The notes beneath the pieces are model-generated. The model searched no databases and was not told the DNA's origin. It saw only the letters and a program-made list of their open reading frames with translations. Positions 1 through 9,085 of a stretch of 20,738 bases of DNA are shown here, in pieces. The DNA is from Podochytrium sp. JEL0797 (lineage: Eukaryota; Chytridiomycota; Chytridiomycetes; Chytridiales; Chytriomycetaceae): positions 1-20,738 of the forward strand of contig JADGJG010000411.1 in assembly GCA_027596195.1 (NCBI GenBank), read 5' to 3'. Position numbers and translations under genes: made by a program. The number at the start of each line of letters is the position of its first letter. Within the stretch, counting starts at the first letter, position 1.

Positions 1-35
1 CAACGGCAGTAAAATCCCTTATGTTTTAACTCGTC

Positions 36-823
36 ACGATTTTACGTCGAAACCTTTTCCGTGTATTTTTCAAAAACAATTAAAAAACAAACGATTCAGA
101 AAAGACCCCAATTCTCCACTTCAAGTTCATCGTCTCCATCCTCCCCTTGATCTCCAGTCTGTAAATCCGCAACGCAGCGAAAGAGGGGCTCGTTCTGCTT
201 GATGAACACCAGCTTCTTCACCTTCTCCTTCCCCAATCGGTTCCGCAATTTCGAATATATGAACCCAAACAAAGAAAAGTTCCGTTCCGAAGCAGCACTT
301 GACGCAGCCATCGAGAAAACACGAATGGCAAGAATGGACAGGCAAGGGAATCGGCTGATGGCTTCCATCTCTTTCCAAAACTGGAAGGGTGATATAGTTC
401 TCTCCTTGATGCACTTCCACCGCCAACCCTCACCGCCATCCACACGCTTCTCAGCAGAAATCAACTCCATAAACTTCCCCAACTCATAAACCATCTGCTC
501 CATCTCAACAGTCGCTGGAAGCACATCCTTTTCCAGCTGATACTGGCGGATAAAATTTTCCACACCACGACTGTCCGACGCATTCATGAATCCACCGCGG
601 TACAAGGGGTCGAGAAGGTCAAGATGGCAGGGAGAAATGACAGCATATTATTTTTGTTGAGTTACAAGCATGAAAAGGAAAAAAAAGTGGGCAGGTTTGG
701 TTGGAGCTTTGGGCGGAAATGGCCCCGATACAAAAAAACTCCGGTTATATAACCTCCACAAAAGTTAAAAAGTTAAATCGATAAAATCGGCAATTTCGTT
801 TGGTCGTTATAACGTAAAATCGT
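36..823. repeat. 12-base inverted repeat flanking the hAT remnant
   Basis: ACGATTTTACGT at 36-47 is the exact reverse complement of ACGTAAAATCGT at 812-823. The two arms bracket the transposase remnant. The right arm lies in an AT-rich array of TAAATCG/TATATCG-like words (about 768-840), which resembles the subterminal repeats of many hAT elements. I found no 8-base target-site duplication outside either arm. The arms could therefore be subterminal motifs or an AT-rich coincidence rather than true element ends. Confidence 0.35.
96..650 (-). pseudogene. hAT-family transposase C-terminal remnant
   Basis: This is the C-terminal part of a hAT superfamily transposase, the end that carries the dimerisation region. 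The frame is open from a stop codon at 648-650 down to 96. It begins with an LDPLYRGGFMNASD stretch, which resembles the conserved LDPRYK-type block that precedes the hAT C-terminus. It then has the hAT dimerisation signature: SSAASERNFSLFGFIYSKLR followed by NRLGKEKVKKLVFIKQN. The zinc finger and the catalytic DDE core are missing and no ATG start fits, so this is a 5'-truncated copy. It ends in an acidic tail (GEDGDDELEVE). No family other than hAT fits the SSA-SER-FS pattern. Loss of transposase activity is inferred from the truncation. Confidence 0.85.
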
Positions 824-1017
824 TATATCGTTAAATCGTTAAGGACACTTTTTTGCATCCCTGACAGCGCCCTTTGACTTCGAGAGTGAAAAACATGCAG
901 AAGCCATGTTTTTTTTGGTGGAGATGGGCCATGAAATGAGGAACGCTAGGAACACATTCTTCGGAAAATGCATTTATTTGTCGGAAGGAAGAAAAAAAAG
1001 AAAGAGAACGAAAATCA
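651..1017. other. AT-rich spacer, no gene seen
   Basis: Between the hAT remnant and the first SH3 gene I see only AT-rich sequence. It contains short direct repeats of AAATCG at about 773-840 and A/T homopolymers. Open frames on either strand lack recognisable protein features. Confidence 0.5.
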
Positions 1018-1056
1018 ATGAAAATGGGTTTCCGATCAGAATTTTTCCAGGAGAAA

Positions 1057-1410
1057 ATGTATGATCCAGCACCAAGAATCATGGGCCTCGCGATACCAAC
1101 CATCATTGTCGTGATTGTTTGCCTCAGAATTATCCTCCTTGCGACTTTCATGAGCCTCTTTGTTCTGTGCCACGAAACACCGGATCCAAAAACCTTTTCC
1201 ATTGAAAGTGAAACCTTCCTCATTCCACTTCTTTCCGGCCAAACAGTCCGAGCTCAATATTCGTATCAACCCAAACAGTATGATGAACAGGGAATGATGG
1301 TAGGCAATCGAATCCTCATTCAGCACGTATTTGACGACGGATGGGCGTTTGGGAGGAGCCAATCCAACGCGTGGAGGGAGGAAGGCGTGTTTCCTATAGC
1401 GTGCTTGTAG
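1057..1410 (+). CDS. Membrane-anchored SH3-like domain protein (copy 1)
   Basis: A predicted protein of about 117 residues. It has a short N-terminus (MYDPAPRIMG), one hydrophobic helix of about 30 residues (residues 10-38) and a C-terminal SH3-like domain. SH3 features visible are YDEQG, then VGNRILIQHVFDDGWAFGR, then EEGVFPIACL, matching the usual D-x-GW-x-G and G-x-FP elements. An upstream in-frame ATG at 1018 would add 13 residues. I prefer 1057 because the neighbouring paralogue starts at the equivalent codon with the same motif. SH3 domains bind proline-rich peptides, so a tethering role at a membrane is likely but unproven. Copy 2 follows 138 bases downstream. No intron was seen. Confidence 0.7.
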   Translation: MYDPAPRIMGLAIPTIIVVIVCLRIILLATFMSLFVLCHETPDPKTFSIESETFLIPLLSGQTVRAQYSYQPKQYDEQGMMVGNRILIQHVFDDGWAFGRSQSNAWREEGVFPIACL

Positions 1411-1548
1411 AGTGAGAAGGAGGATGCCATTAATGTTCAGAGAATGTCAAGTCGATATGGGTTACCATTCGAAAAGTAAGAAAGCGGTGGGTCGAAGGGC
1501 AATGAATGGCGCGCTTTCTTTGTTGTTTTGAAAAAATACTGCAAGACA

Positions 1549-2025
1549 ATGCCCGATCCTGCACCAAGAATCATTGGTCTGGCGATTCCAACGATCATTA
1601 CAGTGCTTGTCTGCTTGGTTGTTGTCCTCATTGCGACGTTTGGTGCCTTCTTGCTCGTATGGCATGACACAGTTTCAAACAAAAGAACTGAAGAAGAAAT
1701 GGAGCCACTGCAACCGAGTTTCAATCTTGACTCGCCAACGAAAACGTTCCCAAGTCAACCATATTATCCCGGCCAGACAGTGCAATCACAACAGTCACAC
1801 CACGCGCGACACCGACACGAGCTCGAAATCAACGCAGGCGATGATATCCTTGTCAAGCATGTTTTTGAAGACGGAAGGGTGTTTGGAAAGAACTTGTCTC
1901 AGGTGCGGGGGAATGAGGGAGTGTTTCCAGTGGCGTGTTTGATGAAGGCCAAGGTGGATATTGAGGAGATTGCGGCAGTGAAAAAGTCGGGTCGATTTGG
2001 ACCCCCTTTGTTGGCGAAGCAATAA
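1549..2025 (+). CDS. Membrane-anchored SH3-like domain protein (copy 2)
   Basis: Tandem paralogue of the upstream gene, 158 residues. It shares the N-terminus (MPDPAPRIIGLAIPTII), the single membrane helix and the SH3-like end (DILVKHVFEDGRVFGKN, then EGVFPVACL). Differences from copy 1 are a longer linker between helix and SH3 (residues about 45-80, rich in Q, H, S and P) and a C-terminal extension of about 27 residues after the SH3 fold. The conserved SH3 tryptophan in DGW is replaced by arginine (EDGRVFG), which would weaken a classical proline-peptide groove. A poly(A) signal AATAAA (2021-2026) overlaps the stop codon. The start is ATG 1549; the open frame upstream has only a TTG. Confidence 0.72.
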   Translation: MPDPAPRIIGLAIPTIITVLVCLVVVLIATFGAFLLVWHDTVSNKRTEEEMEPLQPSFNLDSPTKTFPSQPYYPGQTVQSQQSHHARHRHELEINAGDDILVKHVFEDGRVFGKNLSQVRGNEGVFPVACLMKAKVDIEEIAAVKKSGRFGPPLLAKQ

Positions 2026-2139
2026 ATAACAATGAAGGGAATGTTTCAAGATGAAGACGCGACCCTGAAACTGGCGTGAAACACCTCGTGATCCAAAATC
2101 TAATTTCACAAAACAAGCTTTTCAAATTGACTTTTCGAA

Positions 2140-2946
2140 ATGTCTTCCTCGAGACACCCTCCTGGCGGACGCTCTTCGCTTTCGCTCGCGCACGACGAGG
2201 CGGTGTCTCCGTTTGCGGCAGACACAACAAACTTTGCGGCAGACACTCAACGTCAACACGCCGCTGGCCTCGTCGCCAAAGCGCCGCAGCAACGGCGCCA
2301 AAGCACTGCGCTTTCTTTCGACGCCGCCGCCGCCGGACGCAGAAACGTCTTTGCAAAACACAACATCCTCGCACCTCCAGACACAACGGATCCGTCTCTC
2401 GAGAAACCATCCCTCGCGAGACAGGCTGACAAAAACAAGAGCTCAGTCTTTGCCTCTCATGATCCCACTGCAGAACAGCCCCGCCCACAGCGCAGACCAA
2501 ACTCAGCCATGGCAACAGCCTCTTCGATCGTATTCTCGCTCAGCCAAACAGACCGCCCTGCCACACCAACAAAACTATCGCGTTTCGCTTCATCCCCAAA
2601 CAACAAAAGCTCCATTGTGTTTGCGGCACCGCCTACTCCACCCACCCCACAAAAACCATCTCGATACAACAGCACCCCCTCCACAACGAGTTCCATCCTA
2701 TTTGGTGACGACGGCGTACGCGCCTCCAAAATCCCCGTCACGGTCCGCAGGCGTGCAACTCCCGTTCCCGGTGAAACTCCAGTCAAGTTGTCTTTGGGCG
2801 AATTTGTGGGCGGTACCACAGACTCGAATCTGAATATCGTGTCCAAAAAGTCGGTCCGTTTGGATCCTGCTTCCGTTGAAATTTCCGCGGGTATCGCCAG
2901 TGCAGCCTCCGTCTCGCCCTCGCAGAAAAAGACTTTTCAATTCTGA
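2140..2946 (+). CDS. Low-complexity protein with Jupiter/HN1-like motifs
   Basis: A 268-residue, mostly disordered protein rich in S, P, A, T and basic residues. The N-terminus SSSRHPPGGRSSLSLAHDE resembles the conserved start of the Jupiter/HN1 (JPT) family, known for an S-R-x-PPGG-x-S motif and microtubule association in animals. A short hydrophobic motif recurs: SSVFA (101-105), SSIVFS (128-133), SSIVFA (157-162) and SSILFG (184-189), about 27-29 residues apart. The last two sit in a longer repeat of form TP-x-K-x-SR[F/Y], then S-x-P, then SSI-x-F. No enzymatic domain or membrane helix is present. The single ATG at 2140 opens the frame and no intron is needed. The family assignment rests on short motifs only, so function is uncertain. 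Confidence 0.65.
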   Translation: MSSSRHPPGGRSSLSLAHDEAVSPFAADTTNFAADTQRQHAAGLVAKAPQQRRQSTALSFDAAAAGRRNVFAKHNILAPPDTTDPSLEKPSLARQADKNKSSVFASHDPTAEQPRPQRRPNSAMATASSIVFSLSQTDRPATPTKLSRFASSPNNKSSIVFAAPPTPPTPQKPSRYNSTPSTTSSILFGDDGVRASKIPVTVRRRATPVPGETPVKLSLGEFVGGTTDSNLNIVSKKSVRLDPASVEISAGIASAASVSPSQKKTFQF

Positions 2947-3264
2947 TCTGGGATTCGTTTTGCTGGGTTCATTGTAATTTTGAGCTTTCTATGAGTGAAT
3001 TAAGGAAATATATAAGTTATTTGGCCAGAAGCGATGCGTACAGTGCTGCTATAGCCGCAAAGGTGTAAGAGGGAAGCGCAAAACGCGAAACGCGTACTCA
3101 TGTGCGTTACTTGGCGGCGCTGCCGGAGCGCAAAGCGCGTCTCAATGTGCGCTACAGGCGTTTGTGATCTCTAATGCACCAGACGCAATTCCACTGGAAG
3201 CTCTACCTCATATAATCTCGCTTGTCCTGTTCACCTTTTTCTGCGGCAAAAATTTAACGCGTGA
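2947..3264. other. Intergenic region between two plus-strand genes
   Basis: A spacer of 318 bases with no convincing gene. It holds a degenerate direct repeat (3076-3160). It also has two ACGCGT words (about 3089 and 3258), the second just before the ATG at 3265. ACGCGT is the MCB cell-cycle element of ascomycetes; a role here is only a guess. Confidence 0.4.
3076..3160. repeat. Degenerate direct repeat, two units
   Basis: Unit 1 (3076-3116) and unit 2 (3128-3160) share the order GCGCAAA, then CGCGT, then CTCA, then TGTGCG, then TAC, then GGCG. They differ by a 7-8 base insertion in unit 1 and point changes. They are rich in CGCG palindromes. Function unknown. Confidence 0.45.
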
Positions 3265-5292
3265 ATGACACAGCTTGAATCCCTGCATGCCGTGCTCCAC
3301 GCGATCCGCCAGGGCCTCGAGACTGACTTTTCGCATTCCAGCGACACGATCGTGTTGGCCGCCGAAGTTTTGGGCGCATCGCTGCGAATCTCTTTCGATC
3401 CTGATTCAACCATCAACACGGAAGGCGCGTGGCCAGCGTTTGCACCCTATCGGACGATGGACAACACTTTGTCAACATCACTGCTCGGATTCACGTCCAA
3501 CTCCTCGAAGCTGGTCAAACTGGTTGCTGCAGACGCCGAAGATCAACTCATGACAAACCCCAAGGAATCATATGGTTGGGGCTCATCGTTTAATGCCGAA
3601 ACGCGATTTTGATCTATTGTTTCGTCGTTTTAGACATTGCTGTATCCAATGCAGTTTTTTGGGCATATTATGCTGACGCGTTCGAAACTGCTTTCACGCT
3701 CGCCAGAAACAACCACCACCCTTCAAAGTTGTTTTTTGATCCCAATCTCTCGCCAATATCAAGTATGATTCTTGATTCAACTCGATAGATTTGAGCTAAA
3801 TAGGCTTCCTCTTTCACATGCAGCGACCTATCGCGATCCCGTCGCCTCGTACCATCTCGGAATGTTTCTCAAGTCGATCCATATCATTGACCTCGCGGCT
3901 CGTTGGTTTCGCGTTTCCTCGGATGCTGGACACGCAGCTGGAATGATGGAATATGCGAAGGTGAAATATAAGTCGAAACGACGCGTTACTTATCGACGCG
4001 TTTTTTGAACGTGCACGAATTGCTAGATTCTTTGCAGCCCCGGCTGGGCTTACAACCTTTTCAAATCTGTATCCAACAAACAAGAGGTTGCTACCGAATT
4101 CAGTAACCTTAAAATCGACACAACAGCACCCGTAGCACCACCCCAATCGCAGCACCTCGACAATTCCACCGACACGTCCACAGCCCTATCTCTCCTACTC
4201 CGCTCCTACGAATTAGAACCATCCATCGAAGCCGCCTTTTATATCGGCATGATTTACCTCACCTCCCCATCCCGAATCGCCTTTGAACACGCCACCCCAT
4301 CCATCATCACAGCCACACCCACCACACTCCCCTCCCAAGAACCACCCTCCAACCCCTCCACCCCAATATTTCGCGACCTTCCGAAAGCATCCACCTGGCT
4401 CACCCTCTGTCTCCCCACCCCCACCACCCCGCCACCACAAACCCCCCGCGAAACCCTCCTCCAAACCACCGCCGCTTTCCACCTCGCCAAGCTCTTCCTC
4501 TCTGTCCCCGCAGGTCCACACACTCTCCATACAACCGCAACGACACTCCTCCACACGGTCGCTTCGGCTTCCACCACAGCTGCTTCAACAGTCACGAACG
4601 TGATGGCGGCGTATATGCTGGGATATTGTCTCATTCATGGAATCGGGGTGACTTCTGCAACTGAATCGAGAAAAGACGAAGGAACCGCGTGGTTGAGAAT
4701 CAGTCACCTCCGCCACTCACATCACCTCACCTCACACGCACCCGTCCTCCTCCCGCATGACCAGAAAATTCTCTCAAAAGCGTATACATCACTCACCCGG
4801 CTCGTGGGACTCCCACAAGTAGAACCCGCCGTTTCGTTCGCGTTGGGGATGTGTTTCAAGTTTGGAGTTGGTGGCGGAGTCGTGGATGCTGGAAAGTCTG
4901 GGTTTTACGTACACAAGGCAGTGAGGGAAGGGTTTTTAATGACACCGGAGTGGCAGTCGCTTGTCTCCATGAAGGGCCAAGATTGGGAACGGGTTGCAGA
5001 ACTGTTTGGCGCACGGATCGCGCGTGTGAATGGAGAGATGAACGAAACCGTGTTAGTCACCCCCACTATTCCAGAAATAGATGGCGTGAGCCCCGCGGGA
5101 GATTTGAGACGGTTTGGGGAAATGGCGTCGTTGCCAACGTTGCCTGGGAATTACATGTTTCCTGTAGAGACGCGGGTCGCGAGTGGTGGGGTGTATCCAC
5201 CTCCAAAGTATCCTCCTGTGAAGGATGAGTGGAATGAGTTGGAGGTTTCGGTGGAGGAGGTGATTCAGGAGTTGGAATTTGGGATGGAGTAA
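3265..5292 (+). CDS. Sel1-repeat protein (four exons)
   Basis: Proposed exons are 3265-3574, 3634-3762, 3824-3960 and 4027-5292, giving 613 residues with all phases consistent. Introns are 59, 61 and 66 bases. The second is the clearest (donor GTATGA, GCTAA branch-like site, acceptor CATGCAG); the first uses a weaker GTTGGG donor. Sel1-type helical repeats are visible in YRDPVASYHLGMFLK followed by ARWFRVSSDAGHA, in EAAFYIGMIYL, in AAYMLGYCLIHGIGV, and in AVSFALGMCFKFGVGGGV with YVHKAVREGF. Sel1 repeats are scaffolds; fungal examples include activators of chitin synthase and ER-degradation adaptors. The region around 4290-4560 is strongly C-rich and encodes a Pro/Thr/Ser-rich linker. An alternative third intron (3972-4037) keeps frame too. 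The Sel1 class is firm; the specific role is unknown. Confidence 0.75.
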
Positions 5293-5364
5293 GAAGAAAT
5301 ATTCCGTAAGGCTTAAAAGGAAATATACAATCGTTCAAGACTTAGCAGACATCTATCTAGCTTG

Positions 5365-6260
5365 ATGAGAAATGTACATTACCGTTACCTGACGCGTAAG
5401 AAATATCACCCACACAGAAGTTGTCAAGGTATGAGATGTCAGCCGACCACCTGGAGACGAACTGACGTGGTCTAAAAATCGTGCGAAAACGTCAACACAG
5501 TGTTTGCGTCCTACAACGCGCGATTCCGAAACCTCGGCAGCATTTTGTCGCTTGTAACCATCGAGTTTATATGTGTAAGTTCAAGTTGTGGTTCGGGTCG
5601 GCTCCAAATCGGATTTGCCTTCATGGCTCACATTGCAGATCCCAAGAGATCTCAATTTGGTTCGTGGCCGCAATCCAACCGCGAATTTGAATCTCCATTT
5701 GTCCGTGGCTTTCGCCTTTCAAAGACCCGAAGAAAGCGCAAGCTGTTTCCGATGTTATCCTCTATTTGTCACATTGTCCCCATTCGGGATACTCGGATTT
5801 AAGCCGTCTTTCTCCTTATGTTTGTCGCGAGCAACATCTTTTAACTCTTACAATTCCTCGCGGTACCATCGTTGTTAACCTTAAACATATGTCGCTCCGC
5901 CGGTTCTTCGCCTCTTAAGTCACCCGCTTGGCTCGAGAGGTTGATTGTCGTCCTGCCACTCGTCCTTTTCTTTCGATATTGATGTTTCTGAGTCACAGGT
6001 TCAAGAAGGTCTTGAAAATAAAGTCCTCAAGGTGCACCCTGCTTGCTTTGTCGCGATCGAATTTCGGACACCGAGCGGACAAATACCCATTTTTGTGTCG
6101 AATTGCGACACTGAGGGATATTTTAGACGCTTGGTGGCGACACTCCCTTGGCCAGCGTGTAAGAATAGCTCATGATTGCTTTTGCGCAGTGGATTTTTCC
6201 TAATTTTTCCCTTTTTCCCCTGAAGCTACATCAGGATTTTACGAAACTAATCGCCATTAA
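5365..6260 (+). CDS. Unrecognised intron-rich or decayed coding trace
   Basis: Not recognised. Well-formed introns lie at 5429-5500 (GTATGA to CACAG), 5575-5638 (GTAAGT to TTGCAG) and 6159-6225 (GTAAGA to CTGAAG). Between them are stretches that read like protein but lie in different frames. They include FASYNARFRNLGSILSLVTI (5501-5565), KKAQAVSDVILYLSHCPHSG followed by YSDLSRLSPYVCREQHLL (about 5731-5846), and VQEGLENKVLKVHPACFVAI followed by EFRTPSGQIPIFVSNCDTEG (5999-6118). A TAA at 5916 interrupts the second stretch. One consistent model adds introns at about 5660-5732 and 5874-5998 and ends at TAA 6258-6260. The alternative is a pseudogene with several frameshifts. Sequence alone does not decide. 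Confidence 0.35.
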
Positions 6261-6339
6261 TTTTAAGCTGCTGGAAATAGAAAATTGAATTCTAATCCTC
6301 CACTATCACTTTTCATGATCGTATTAATAAGAAGATTAA

Positions 6340-6519
6340 ATGGTATCGGAGTCGTCAGGGCAGGCGGGAGATTGTGGGAGTTCCACAATTGCCGTGACTG
6401 CGGTTTTACAGGGGCCGCAGGTGGTGCAGGACACACAGATATTTATTCGCGTGCCTCTGGCCGGGACGTTCCGGGTTTTCCAATCATGGAACGAACCTGA
6501 TCAGAGAGGTGACATTTGA
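6340..6519 (+). CDS. Small ORF or exon relic, 59 codons
   Basis: A short ATG-started frame contains GPQVVQDTQIFIRVPLAGTF and then RVFQSWNEPD, which looks beta-rich and protein-like. Just downstream, in the next frame (about 6500-6621), is REVTFEQKG and then YERHAVGHAIILLSRNHF, ending at a stop. The two could be one broken coding segment or exons around a 48-base GT-AG interval (6507-6554). No family recognised. The segment lies directly upstream of the alkaline phosphatase promoter. Confidence 0.2.
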   Translation: MVSESSGQAGDCGSSTIAVTAVLQGPQVVQDTQIFIRVPLAGTFRVFQSWNEPDQRGDI

Positions 6520-6618
6520 GCAAAAAGGTTCGAGTGGGGGCGGGAATACGCCACAGTACGAGAGGCACGCGGTGGGGCACGCGATCATTCTTTTGAGTCG
6601 GAATCATTTCCAAAAGGG

Positions 6619-6626
6619 ATAAATAT
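6619..6626 (+). promoter_or_regulatory. TATA-like box of alkaline phosphatase
   Basis: ATAAATAT lies 44 bases before the proposed start codon at 6670. An out-of-frame ATG at 6647 lies between them, so transcription probably starts close to or after that ATG. Confidence 0.4.
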
Positions 6627-6669
6627 CGAACTCCCCTTCTTTCCAGATGAAGCGTATCCCAATCAAAAA

Positions 6670-9017
6670 ATGCAAATCACTTCCTTGCTGTTGCTTGCTG
6701 TTGCTGCCGCCGCCGCGGTTGATCCCTCTGCTCCTTCAGTCGGACAGCACAACCGGTACCGTGCTCTTCCAAGAGGTTCCAACCTTGCCCTCGTTCCCGT
6801 GGACGGAGCCGAGTTCCTTGCTGGACAGGTACTCGCGTCTTCTTTATTCTCAATCGAATGCGAACTAAAGCATAGAAATAGAAATTCGATATCGCTGTCG
6901 AGCTCCACTCGGAAGCCGGCAAAGTCCCAGACCTCTCGACCCTCTCCTTCACCATTAACGGAAAGCAAGTCAAGGACGTGATTGTCGAAGCGGGATCCCC
7001 TTACACCAGCAACTACACCTCCTCCTACTTTGCCGATGGCGAGTCCAAGTTTGCCGGCAAGAAGACCAATTTTGCCGTTTCCCGCGCTTCGTGGCGTCAC
7101 CTTTCCCTCCCCGCGACCGGATCCTACAAAGTGGAGCTTTCCGTCGGTTCCGAGAAGGTTTCTGCCAAGTGGATCGTGAAGGGGTCCTCCACGCGCAAGG
7201 CCAAGAACGCCGTCTTGTTTATTGGTGACGGTATGGCGCCGACCATGATTTCTGCGGCGCGTTACATTTCCAAGACCACCAAGTTTGGAAAGTTTGCCAA
7301 CGGAGATGGATTCCTTGAGATGGAGAAGTGGGACACCATGGGAAAGATTGCGACCAACGGATTGGATGCCATCATTACCGATTCTGCCAACTCGGCTGCT
7401 GCTTACACGTCTGGCCAAAAGGTATACAACTTCATTTTAAAAACGGTTGAGCTGACTCGACTTGTTTATTCCAACACCAGGGATGGGTCAACACCCTCAA
7501 CGTATATGCCGACACCACCACCCAAGACTCATTGGACGATCCCAAAGTTGAAGTCCTTGCTGAAGTCATCCGCCGCATGCGTCCCAACATGTGTATCGGG
7601 GTCGTTTCCACCGCCTCCATCGTCGATGCCACACCAGCCGCCATGTTCGGACACACCCGCTCGCGTGGACAAGGACAAGTCCTCGTCGACCAGGCCTTGA
7701 ACGGATTCAAGCACTTGGTCCAGACCAACGCTACTGCCAACACGTGGGTTGAGCAAGGCGAGCCCATGCCGTGGGGTCCCCCCATCAAGCCCGATGTGAT
7801 GTTGGGTGGAGGCGGTGAATGGTTCATAGGCAGCAAGGCCATCAACAAGACCAACTACTACGATGCGTACGCCAAGGCCGGATACAACGTTGTCTACGAC
7901 AAGAACGAGCTCAAGAGCGTCTCTACCGCGAACCCCGTGCTTGGAATCTTCACCAAGGGACACATGGACACTTGGTACGAGCGTGAATTCAACACGGACG
8001 CGTTGGCAACGAACCCGGACTCGAGCCCCAAGAACGACAAGACGACTGCCAAGAACCAGCCGGGGTTGGAGCTCATGACTCTCAAGGCGATTGAGATTAT
8101 GGAGGCGAAATGCACGGATGGATGGTTCCTCATGTCCGAAGCGGCGTCAATTGACAAGTCTATGCACCCAATGGAGTAAGTTTACTTTTGTTCTTGCATA
8201 AAAGCCCCGTGAAATACGATACTAACAGATCATTTTTACTTTCAGCTACGACCGCGGTTTGGCCGACCTCCTCGAATTCGACCGCACCCTCGTGCGTGCC
8301 CTCCCCGCCGCCAAAGACACCGCCATCTTCCTCACCGCCGACCACTCCCAAGGTTACGACGTCTACGGCTCCGTCGACCTCAACTACTTCCGCTCCAGCG
8401 CCGCTGCTCCTGGCGCCGACGTTTCGCAAGCCCCAGCCTCGTGGCACGCGGACCAGCGTCAAGCCATCGGCGTTTACGAAGAATCTGGATGGATCGACAA
8501 CGTGTTGGACTCCAATGGCCTTCCCACCAAATTCGCGGACGCGCGCTACCGCCTCGCCGGTGGCAAAGTCGACATGCCATCGCATGTGGAGAACTATGAG
8601 GTCAAGCAGCCAGCTCTTACATCGTCCGACGGTGTCAACTTTAAGCCCTCCAACCCATTGACAAGAAACCCTTCTGTTGGTGTTGCCAACGCGTCTTCCA
8701 TCCTTCCAGGGCACGGTGTGATTTACGTAGCGGACCCACACGACTCGCCGGCGGATGGTATTCCAAGAGCCGGAAACCTGCCCGTTGACGCTGGTAGCAG
8801 TGTGCACACGCTCCAGGCGGTTGACTTGTACTGCTTCGGTCCCGTGGCCAAGTCGTGTGGAAAGTCGATGGACAACACGGAGCTGTTCTTTTTGATTGCG
8901 GACGCGTTGGGACTCGGTGACGTTTCAGACACCGGCAACCCCGATATCTCGGGCTCCTCCGCCGTCACGTTTGGTATCTCTGCCCTTGCCGTTTTGGCGG
9001 TTTTCCTTCTTGCTTAA
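6670..9017 (+). CDS. Secreted/GPI-type alkaline phosphatase (four exons)
   Basis: Hydrolyses phosphate monoesters at the cell surface or in the secretory pathway. Exons are 6670-6828, 6882-7421, 7481-8175 and 8246-9017, giving 721 residues; introns are 53, 59, 59+11 bases (last 70) and all phases close. A signal peptide is clear (MQITSLLLLAVAAAAA). Alkaline phosphatase landmarks follow in order: FIGDGMAPTM (metal Asp), ITDSANSAAAYTSG (catalytic Ser), LMSEAASIDKSMHP (metal Glu/Asp), FLTADHSQGYD (metal Asp/His) and VHTLQAVDLYCFGP (metal His). The N-terminal 170 residues form a beta-rich extension before the catalytic domain, longer than in the bacterial enzyme. The C-terminus ends in a hydrophobic tail (GISALAVLAVFLLA) after SGSSA, as expected of a GPI signal. 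All catalytic residues appear intact. Confidence 0.93.
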
Positions 9018-9040
9018 CTTGATATAATGTTTTACATAAA

Positions 9041-9046
9041 AATAAA
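9041..9046 (+). terminator. Poly(A) signal of alkaline phosphatase
   Basis: A canonical AATAAA lies 24 bases after the stop codon at 9017. Confidence 0.6.
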
Positions 9047-9085
9047 TATGTTCTCACTTGATTAAACTCGTTGTCGATCTATACG

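Noticed and set aside
1853..2515. Minus-strand open frame of 220 codons
   Set aside because: It is the antisense of the SH3 copy 2 end and the Jupiter/HN1-like gene; no recognisable protein features.
6527..6540. GGTTCGAGT-like tRNA B-box word
   Set aside because: No matching A box or cloverleaf could be built around it.
8160..8807. Minus-strand frame of 215 codons
   Set aside because: Antisense shadow of alkaline phosphatase exon 4.
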